Positions 1 to 5,021 of a DNA stretch of 8,103 nt are shown here, one piece after another. Position numbers and translations under genes: made by a program. Source of the DNA: Chryseobacterium gleum. GTDB lineage: Bacteria; Bacteroidota; Bacteroidia; Flavobacteriales_D; Sanyastnellaceae. The DNA lies in assembly GCA_945878835.1 (NCBI GenBank), contig CAMCUG010000060.1:1-8103 (forward strand), written 5' to 3'. How positions within the stretch are numbered: position 1 is the stretch's first letter; each line of letters begins with the position of its first letter. The notes under the pieces were generated by a model. That model saw nothing but the letters and a program-made list of their open reading frames with translations. It made no database searches and had not been told where the DNA came from.

Positions 1-1
1 A

Positions 2-622
2 TTGGTGGAGGTGCATGAAACGCCTTGCGAATTTGAAATTCGTTCGAGTAATTTGGAAATGCTTCAATCGTTATTGAAACCCTATTGTGATCAGGTAAGC
101 GTTTTCAGATTGTCAGACGACGAGCAAGAGACCACGCATTTCATTCAACATGAATTAGAAAATTTTGATATCGTTTGTTTTTCAGGAGGAGTATCGAAAG
201 GCAAATACGATTTCGTTGCCAAGGCGCTAGAGGGGAATGGAATTCAAAAACACTTTCACGGTGTAAAGCAGAAACCGGGAAAGCCTTTTTTCTTTGGAAG
301 CAAGAACGAAACTGTTGTCTTTGCTTTTCCTGGCAATCCAATGTCAGTCTTGCACTGCGCAACGCGGTATTTGCTTCCGCATTTAAGAAATCAATCTGTA
401 GAAAATGTGCGGTGCACTTCAACCCACAAGAATGCATCTGATTTAACGGTGTATGTTCCCGCGTTCATTTCAACCAACAAAGATGGAAATAGAATCGCAT
501 CTATTGTTCGTCAGAATGGATCAGGCGATTACATGGGCGCGCTAGGTTCGAACGGATTTATTGAAATTCTTCCGAATACGGAAGTGAAAGAAAACGATGT
601 GCTTTCGTTCTACAAATTCTAA
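2..622 (+). CDS. moeA: Molybdopterin molybdenumtransferase MoeA, 3' part (5' end outside window)
   Basis: MoeA inserts molybdate into adenylylated molybdopterin in the last step of molybdenum cofactor synthesis in the cytosol. The frame is open to the left edge, so the gene starts upstream. About 206 residues are present of a usual ~390-410, which leaves out domains I-II and the beginning of domain III. Visible motifs, counted from the first full codon, are the MPT-binding SGGVSKGKYDF at 61-71 with the conserved Asp70, KPGKP at 91-95, and FPGNPMS at 109-115. After about residue 135 comes the beta-rich domain IV. The early stretch EIRSSN (12-17) matches the 'I.DSN' segment at the start of domain III. 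The TTG at position 2 is an internal Leu codon, not a start. The gene converges on moaA, and the two stop codons overlap. The identification is secure; the missing half cannot be judged. Confidence 0.95.
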   Translation: MVEVHETPCEFEIRSSNLEMLQSLLKPYCDQVSVFRLSDDEQETTHFIQHELENFDIVCFSGGVSKGKYDFVAKALEGNGIQKHFHGVKQKPGKPFFFGSKNETVVFAFPGNPMSVLHCATRYLLPHLRNQSVENVRCTSTHKNASDLTVYVPAFISTNKDGNRIASIVRQNGSGDYMGALGSNGFIEILPNTEVKENDVLSFYKF

Positions 623-1599
623 CCTCCAACCGAGGCCATACTCTGAAAGTTCTTCGTGACTTGCATTTCTTCTGCAGCGAATCCGTCTTTCGGTTTTGTT
701 AAACAGGCCGCCTCTAATGCATGTTGAATTTCTTCGTTCGATTTCCCATCACGTAGTAAGGTGCGAAGTAGGAGCGAAGGTGGAGCGTACAAGCAAGACT
801 TAACAAATCCTTCGGGCGTAATGCGAATGCGATTGCACGTCCCGCAAAACGTTCTGCTGTAGGCAGCAATAATTCCTACCTGACCGGCATGTCCGTCTAT
901 GGTGTAATTCTGAGCGGTAGCGCCAGATTCAAAAGGTATGGGAGTTAACGTCGGAAAATGTTGCGCCAATTCTTGCTCTAACTTCTTCCAATTCCATTTC
1001 ACGGCATGGTGATATTCCTTTCCGTTGAAGGGCATTTCCTCAATGAAGCGAACACGAACATCTTTGTCTTTCGTGAGCTGCGCAAGTTCGAGTATATCTT
1101 CTTCGTTGTGGTGTTCAAGAATGACAGCGTTTATGCTCGTTTTTATTTTATGCTGAAGAAGTTGTTCGAGTGTTTCTCGAACCTTATGCACTTCATTGCG
1201 TTTGGTCATGGAATGAAAACGCTCGGCATTCAAAGAGTCGATACTTAGGTTTACTCCATTCCAAGGCAGTTGAAAAAAAAGTTCTGAATTTTTCTCATTG
1301 AACGTCCCATTCGTAGTAATGCTAATGGAATGAAAGGCTTTCATTTGAAAAGCATGTTCCGCTATTTCGAAAAAATCTCCGCGTGAAGTGGGTTCTCCGC
1401 CTGTAAAACGAATTTTTGTAATTCCGCTTGCGGCTAGCACGTTCAACATTTTTTTCCATTCGGAAGTCGAAAGCAATTGCGCGTTCTTCAACCACTTCAA
1501 TCCTTCTTCAGGCATGCAATAGGTGCAACGCAAATTACACTTGTCGGTGACAGCAAGACGCGCGTAGGTAAGTGTTCTTCCGAAGGAATCGTTCAACAT
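619..1599 (-). CDS. moaA: GTP 3',8-cyclase MoaA (radical SAM)
   Basis: MoaA uses a radical S-adenosylmethionine mechanism to turn GTP into 3',8-cyclo-7,8-dihydro-GTP, the first committed step of molybdenum cofactor synthesis, together with MoaC. The 326-residue protein is full length for the family. The N-terminal cluster motif is C21-x3-C25-x2-C28, followed by FTGGEP at 65-70 for SAM binding. The C-terminal substrate-binding 4Fe-4S cluster is C242-x2-C245-x13-C259, with the RxR of NRIRI at 246-250. The protein ends in the conserved Gly-Gly tail (MASVGG) needed for activity in this family. ATG at 1597-1599 gives the expected N-terminus (FGR...RLAVTDKCN). It lies 9 bases after the stop of the DUF7009-like gene, so it is the last gene of a three-gene operon. 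Its TAG stop overlaps the TAA of moeA. The leader is T-rich, with no Shine-Dalgarno sequence. Confidence 0.97.
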   Translation of the reverse strand: MLNDSFGRTLTYARLAVTDKCNLRCTYCMPEEGLKWLKNAQLLSTSEWKKMLNVLAASGITKIRFTGGEPTSRGDFFEIAEHAFQMKAFHSISITTNGTFNEKNSELFFQLPWNGVNLSIDSLNAERFHSMTKRNEVHKVRETLEQLLQHKIKTSINAVILEHHNEEDILELAQLTKDKDVRVRFIEEMPFNGKEYHHAVKWNWKKLEQELAQHFPTLTPIPFESGATAQNYTIDGHAGQVGIIAAYSRTFCGTCNRIRITPEGFVKSCLYAPPSLLLRTLLRDGKSNEEIQHALEAACLTKPKDGFAAEEMQVTKNFQSMASVGG

Positions 1600-1608
1600 G
1601 AAAAAAAA

Positions 1609-1938
1609 TTAAGCTTGAAATCCGTTCCGAAAGTAAGCTAAATCTTTTTCTACTGATATTAAGAGCATCTTTCCGTCTATGGTAAACTCTTTGTGCCATG
1701 CTTCTTTGTTAGAAGACAGGAAAGTCTGCATTTCGAAATCGGGAATGTGCAGTTCCACTTCAGGAGCGCTCCAAATCATTTCGCTGTTCTGATCAATCGA
1801 AGGGAAAATGCGAAAGGTGAGTTCAACACCGTGAAAAATAATACAGCTCACTTCAACGGCTTTACTTTTTTTTAGAAGTTCGGATTCTTTTTCCGTGATT
1901 CGAAAGCGAAGTGAATTTTGTTTGATGCGAACTTTCAT
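1609..1938 (-). CDS. Small DUF7009-like protein of unknown function, linked to moaA
   Basis: This is a 109-residue soluble protein with no signal peptide, membrane segment or cysteine-rich site. It opens with MKVRIKQNSLRFRIT, and its alternating hydrophobic pattern suggests a small beta-rich fold. Near the C-terminus is LLISVEKDLAY (residues ~92-102). From memory, both the opening and the 'EKD' segment resemble the short Bacteroidota family called DUF7009, whose members often sit near molybdenum cofactor genes. That family name is a recollection, not a search result. This copy seems to end soon after the EKD segment, so it may be a shorter family member. Its ATG overlaps the upstream oxygenase stop as ATGA, and moaA follows after 9 bases, so translation is probably coupled. 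A role in cofactor synthesis or in handling MoaA is inferred from position only. Confidence 0.85.
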   Translation of the reverse strand: MKVRIKQNSLRFRITEKESELLKKSKAVEVSCIIFHGVELTFRIFPSIDQNSEMIWSAPEVELHIPDFEMQTFLSSNKEAWHKEFTIDGKMLLISVEKDLAYFRNGFQA

Positions 1939-2888
1939 TTCAACCCAATTTCTGCCAGGCGTTGATTTAAGAAATCTTCAGCGGTAATAGGAAGGTATTG
2001 AGCCTGTTCCCCTTCTTTAATGCAGGAAGGAAGACAGTCTAATTTCATTTCATTTCTAGGGTGAAGGAAGAATGGAATGCTAAATCTTGGCGTGTCCCAT
2101 TTTTCTCTTGGTGGATTTACCACGCGATGCGTTGTGCTTTTCAACTGGTTGTTCGTTAATCGTTCAAGCATGTCGCCCACATTCACAACAATGTGATCGG
2201 GCAATGCCGTAACAGCTACCCATTCGTTTTGTTTGTTCAAGACTTCCAATCCGTCTGCACTAGCACCAATAAGCAGTGTAATTAAATTAATGTCTTCATG
2301 CTGACCCGCACGAACAGCATCTTTCGGTTCTGAAGTAATAGGCGGGTAGTGAATAGGACGAAGGATACTGTTGCCTTCATGAATATGAGCGTCGAACCAA
2401 TTTTCTTCCAATCCCAAATGAAGAGCAATGGCTCTGAGCATATGTCGACCCGTGTTTTCAAGGCCTTTGTATGCTTCCAATCCAATGCTTAAGAATTCAG
2501 GTAGTTCGTCGACAGGAATATTATCGGGATAAATGTCTTTGTTTCCTTCGTTAACAACCTGACCAAAATGCCAGAACTCTTTCAGGTCTCCGGCATTGGA
2601 ATCTTTCGCATGTTCCTTTCCAAAACTCGTGTAACCGCGCTGTCCAGACAAGTCGTTGCGCTCGTATTTCAATTTCACTTCAGTAGGAAGAGCGAAAAAT
2701 TCTTGTACCGATTGGTACAGGTTTGAAATGAGTTGGTCGTTGATTAAAGAATTTTTGACAGCAACAAATCCTATTTCTTCGTAGGCATGACCTAAGGTAT
2801 TTACAAACTGTTGCTTCTCTTCGGCAGTGCCGTTTAGAAAATGCGCAAGATCCACTGAAGGAATGCCCATGGGAAGATTGTTCGACAT
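1935..2888 (-). CDS. Isopenicillin N synthase-family 2-oxoglutarate/Fe(II)-type oxygenase
   Basis: This 317-residue protein has the two-part IPNS/ACC-oxidase layout. An N-terminal DIOX_N-like region (about 7-120) contains IPSVDL and the QRGYTSFGKEHAKD stretch (83-96). A C-terminal 2OG-Fe(II) jelly roll follows (about 172-275). The iron-binding triad is visible as H197-x-D199 in GQHEDINL and H254 in STTHRVVNP. The R268-x-S270 pair in RFSIPFF is the usual 2-oxoglutarate carboxylate anchor. The substrate is unknown. Family members include IPNS, ACC oxidase, ethylene-forming enzyme and gibberellin oxidases, and general similarity cannot choose among them. ATG at 2886-2888 gives a normal family N-terminus. 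It is the first gene of the operon with the DUF7009-like gene (ATGA overlap) and moaA, and a Bacteroidota-type -7 element lies 15 bases upstream. Nothing in known cofactor synthesis calls for such an oxygenase, so the link is unexplained. Confidence 0.92.
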   Translation of the reverse strand: MSNNLPMGIPSVDLAHFLNGTAEEKQQFVNTLGHAYEEIGFVAVKNSLINDQLISNLYQSVQEFFALPTEVKLKYERNDLSGQRGYTSFGKEHAKDSNAGDLKEFWHFGQVVNEGNKDIYPDNIPVDELPEFLSIGLEAYKGLENTGRHMLRAIALHLGLEENWFDAHIHEGNSILRPIHYPPITSEPKDAVRAGQHEDINLITLLIGASADGLEVLNKQNEWVAVTALPDHIVVNVGDMLERLTNNQLKSTTHRVVNPPREKWDTPRFSIPFFLHPRNEMKLDCLPSCIKEGEQAQYLPITAEDFLNQRLAEIGLK

Positions 2889-2903
2889 AGCAAGGTATTT
2901 CTA

Positions 2904-2911
2904 CAAATCTA
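2904..2911 (-). promoter_or_regulatory. Probable -7 element (TAGATTTG) for the oxygenase-moaA operon
   Basis: On the - strand the sequence reads TAGATTTG, an exact match to the Bacteroidota -7 consensus TAnnTTTG. It ends 15 bases before the oxygenase ATG, so the leader would be only about 8-10 bases. The -33 region has a run of T but no clear TTG, so the match is half of a promoter. Confidence 0.45.
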
Positions 2912-2944
2912 ATTGAAGAAGCCTTGTTTAAAAAATACTTTTGA

Positions 2945-3118
2945 TTAGATTTCGAACGAGAGGCCGTTAATAGAAATTAGGCGCTGAACAGGAATGCGAT
3001 GATTACACTCGGTATAAATAATCTCTTCTTGCTTCTCTTTCTTAAGATCAACAATCTTCGTAATTAATTCTTGTATTTTTCCGTCTAGCAAGAATTGAAT
3101 TTTTACTTTTTTAAACAT
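2945..3118 (-). CDS. Small Rof/YaeO-like (Rho-binding antiterminator-like) protein, 57 aa
   Basis: A complete ATG-to-TAA ORF of 57 residues, found by reading the - strand by hand. The protein begins MFKKVKIQFLLDGKIQE, continues ITKIVDLKKEKQEEIIYT (19-36) and ends RIPVQRLISINGLSFEI (41-57). The order of a strand with DG, a 'xVDL' strand, a charged EE turn, and then 'hRI-hh-I-S-hNG' parallels the Sm-like core of Rof/YaeO proteins, which bind Rho and reduce termination. The usual N-terminal 'Y.PI.C..YD.LE' segment is absent. An in-frame stop ten codons upstream (3146-3148) rules out a longer ATG form. A near-consensus -7 box (TTAGTTTG, 3132-3139, - strand) lies 13 bases upstream of the ATG, and GAGG ends two bases before it. 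The stop lies 56 bases before the oxygenase start. The coding call is moderately secure; the function is inferred from pattern only. Confidence 0.6.
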   Translation of the reverse strand: MFKKVKIQFLLDGKIQELITKIVDLKKEKQEEIIYTECNHRIPVQRLISINGLSFEI

Positions 3119-3253
3119 ACCTCGTTTTTTACAAACTAACTCGTCCTAGATGAAGGTATCATGAATTCTATATTACCAAATCTTGAAGAGTAGTGCATGT
3201 AGAATGTCGTTTTATTGCTCAATTGCTTTACATTCCCTTATTATCTTCGCCGC

Positions 3254-4459
3254 ATGTATCCTACTTTATATCATGTCTTTTACGATTGGTTCGGTGTCGA
3301 ATGGTCTTGGGCGAAAATGCTGAATAGTTTCGGTTTCTTTGTTGCGCTTGCCTTCATAGCAGCGAGTTATACGCTTACGCTGGAATTAAAGAGAAAAGAA
3401 TCGCTTGGACTTATAAAAGGCGGAGTAAGGAAAGTTATCATTGGAGGATCGCCGAACATGATGGACATCTTCTTTTCTGGATTGATGGGATTTATTCTCG
3501 GTTGGAAGGTGATTTACTTGTTGTTGAACAGCGCACGCTTATTCAACGGCGTTAATTCTCCTCAGCATATAATCTTTTCAAAAAGCGGTTATCCTTTATT
3601 GGGTTTGCTTGTGGGTGGTGGATATGCCTATTACCGTTATTACACCGAGAAAAAAAAGCAATTGCCTCATCCTGAAGAGAAAATGGAATCGTTCTCTGCA
3701 GGGGAATACACAGGTACAATTACATTTTTAGCGGCTATTGGCGGATTGGCTGGAGCGAAGTTGTTTCACTTATTTGAAAACCCCGCAGAGCTTCGCGAAT
3801 TTTTCACTCACCCATCACTCGAAAGTTTCATTAGCGGATTAACGGTTTATGGAGGATTAATCTTAGGAGCCATAGTGGTTTTAACGTTTGCTAGAATGAA
3901 GAAAATACCTATGTTAGCCCTATCAGACGCCGCAACTCCGGGAATGATATTGGCCTACGGTATTGGTCGCATGGGTTGTCACACTAGCGGAGATGGGGAT
4001 TGGGGAATTGAAAACCTAAGTCCAAAGCCAGGTTGGCTTTCTTGGTTACCCGATTGGGCGTGGTCATATGACTATCCGAATAACGTGAATAGAGTTGGAG
4101 AGTTTATGACTTCCGATCAGTATGCAGGCTACGGAACGCATTTGGTTCCAGGGGTATTCCCAACACCGTTGTATGAGATTGTTGCGGCAGTTGCCATCTT
4201 TATATTCTTATGGTCTATTCGGAAGCGCGTTAAAGCTGCCGGAGTAATAACCGCGCTGTATCTAATCTTCAACGGATTGGAGCGTTTCTTCATAGAAAAG
4301 ATTCGGGTGAACAATAAATTCGATTTTTTAGGTGTTCAAGCGACACAGGCGGAAATAATTGCAGTCCTATTTATGCTAGGAGGAGCCGTTTTGCTCTATT
4401 TTTCGCTACGAAAGAAAAAAGCTGACTCGGGCTCATTCGCCTCTAAAACAGCAGTTTAA
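3254..4459 (+). CDS. lgt: Prolipoprotein diacylglyceryl transferase Lgt
   Basis: Lgt moves a diacylglyceryl group from phosphatidylglycerol to the lipobox cysteine of prelipoproteins, the first step of lipoprotein maturation in the inner membrane. The 401-residue protein has several hydrophobic segments (about 22-42, 70-91, 112-127, 152-172, 195-213, 301-317, 360-376). The signature region is GIGRMGCHTSGDGDWG (236-251), with GGL at 200-202 and ERFFIEKIRVN (343-353). E. coli Lgt has ~290 residues and the loop GRxGNFxNGE, so this is the longer, divergent form I recall as usual in Bacteroidota. An insert near 252-290 lies between the signature loop and the FPTPLYE segment (292-298 onward). I chose ATG 3254 (MYPTLYHVFYDWFG) over the in-frame ATG at 3215, because the extra 13 residues do not resemble family N-termini. 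No clear promoter was found upstream. A Lys-rich tail follows the last membrane segment. Confidence 0.93.
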   Translation: MYPTLYHVFYDWFGVEWSWAKMLNSFGFFVALAFIAASYTLTLELKRKESLGLIKGGVRKVIIGGSPNMMDIFFSGLMGFILGWKVIYLLLNSARLFNGVNSPQHIIFSKSGYPLLGLLVGGGYAYYRYYTEKKKQLPHPEEKMESFSAGEYTGTITFLAAIGGLAGAKLFHLFENPAELREFFTHPSLESFISGLTVYGGLILGAIVVLTFARMKKIPMLALSDAATPGMILAYGIGRMGCHTSGDGDWGIENLSPKPGWLSWLPDWAWSYDYPNNVNRVGEFMTSDQYAGYGTHLVPGVFPTPLYEIVAAVAIFIFLWSIRKRVKAAGVITALYLIFNGLERFFIEKIRVNNKFDFLGVQATQAEIIAVLFMLGGAVLLYFSLRKKKADSGSFASKTAV

Positions 4460-4492
4460 TGAATAAATGTGAATGAAAAAATGTTTTTTTTC

Positions 4493-4524
4493 TTGATGTT
4501 TAAAGAAAGTTAGTATTACATTTG
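4493..4524 (+). promoter_or_regulatory. Bacteroidota-type promoter of trxA
   Basis: TTG at 4493-4495 (the -33 element) and TACATTTG at 4517-4524 (the -7 element, exact TAnnTTTG) are separated by 21 bases, inside the spacing reported for Bacteroidota housekeeping promoters. Transcription would start near 4530, giving a leader of about 50 bases before the thioredoxin ATG at 4580. This makes trxA independent of lgt. Confidence 0.75.
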
Positions 4525-4579
4525 TCCCCCGTTTGAGTGTAGGAAAGACAACATTTTAGAAACATAAAAACTTACAGAT

Positions 4580-4900
4580 ATGGCAGTTGAAATTACAGAC
4601 AGCAATTACAGTGAATTAGTAGATGGTTCAGACAAGGTAGTGATGATTGATTTTTGGGCAGAATGGTGTGGACCATGTAAATTGGTTGGACCTATCGTTG
4701 ATGAGTTGCATGCAGAGTATGACGGTCGCGCGGTAGTAGGTAAAGTAAACGTAGATAACAATCCAGAAATCAGTGCGAAATTTGGAATTAGAAATATCCC
4801 TACAATCATTTTCGTGAAAAACGGAGAAGTTGTGGATAAGAGTGTTGGTGCTGTTCCAAAGAACGTACTTGCCGAAAAGCTTGATGCTATACTGGTATAG
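4580..4900 (+). CDS. trxA: Thioredoxin
   Basis: Cytosolic thioredoxin is a general protein-disulfide reductant, itself reduced by thioredoxin reductase. The 106-residue protein is full length and has no signal peptide. The active site WCGPCK is at 29-34 (C30, C33), with the buried acidic residue Asp24 in IDFWAEW and the cis-proline P74 in NIPT. The latter half keeps the usual KVNVDNNP and FVKNGEVV segments. ATG at 4580 is the only sensible start. The gene has its own Bacteroidota-type promoter upstream and a strong terminator 20 bases after its stop, so it is a one-gene transcript. Nothing about the protein is unusual. Confidence 0.97.
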   Translation: MAVEITDSNYSELVDGSDKVVMIDFWAEWCGPCKLVGPIVDELHAEYDGRAVVGKVNVDNNPEISAKFGIRNIPTIIFVKNGEVVDKSVGAVPKNVLAEKLDAILV

Positions 4901-4905
4901 TTTCA

Positions 4906-4919
4906 TTTTTTTTTTTTTT
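4906..4919 (+). repeat. Homopolymer run of 14 T
   Basis: Fourteen consecutive T lie between the trxA stop and its terminator hairpin, and the first A of the stem follows one G later. The run is non-coding. Its length is prone to replication slippage and sequencing error, so the exact count is uncertain. Confidence 0.9.
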
Positions 4920-4920
4920 G

Positions 4921-4947
4921 AAAGAGGACTTCGGTCCTCTTTTTTTT
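4921..4947 (+). terminator. Rho-independent terminator of trxA
   Basis: A perfect 9-base-pair stem, AAAGAGGAC / GTCCTCTTT, closes a TTCG loop (4930-4933) and runs into eight T residues (4940-4947). The C(UUCG)G loop is an exceptionally stable tetraloop. The hairpin begins 20 bases after the trxA stop and isolates trxA from the receptor gene downstream. Confidence 0.93.
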
Positions 4948-4962
4948 ACTATAAAAGTGGTA

Positions 4963-4993
4963 TTGCACTTCTAAGAAGAGTATTCTTTCTTTG
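4963..4993 (+). promoter_or_regulatory. Possible promoter of the TonB-dependent receptor gene
   Basis: TTG at 4963-4965 and TTTCTTTG at 4986-4993 are 20 bases apart. The second box keeps the TTTG of the TAnnTTTG consensus but has TT in place of TA. The predicted start near 5000 leaves about a 20-base leader before the ATG at 5022. The position just after the trxA terminator supports a promoter here. No Fur-box-like palindrome was recognised. Confidence 0.4.
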
Positions 4994-5021
4994 CAATTGA
5001 GAATTAATCTAAATAGAATCG

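Noticed and set aside
2..4. TTG as a start codon making a 206-residue complete protein
   Set aside because: The frame is open to the window edge, and the first residues already align inside MoeA domain III, so this is an edge-truncated gene.
1006..1248. + strand open frame of 80 codons opposite moaA
   Set aside because: It is antisense to the conserved moaA core, has no homology pattern and no promoter.
3221..3238. TTG ... TACATTCC as an lgt promoter
   Set aside because: The -7 box lacks the TTTG core and the spacing to TTG is far too short. No other good candidate was seen between 3119 and 3253.
3215..3253. Alternative upstream ATG giving Lgt 13 more residues
   Set aside because: The added stretch does not resemble Lgt N-termini, while MYPTLYHVFYDWFG from 3254 does. 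The 3215 region more likely lies in the leader or promoter.
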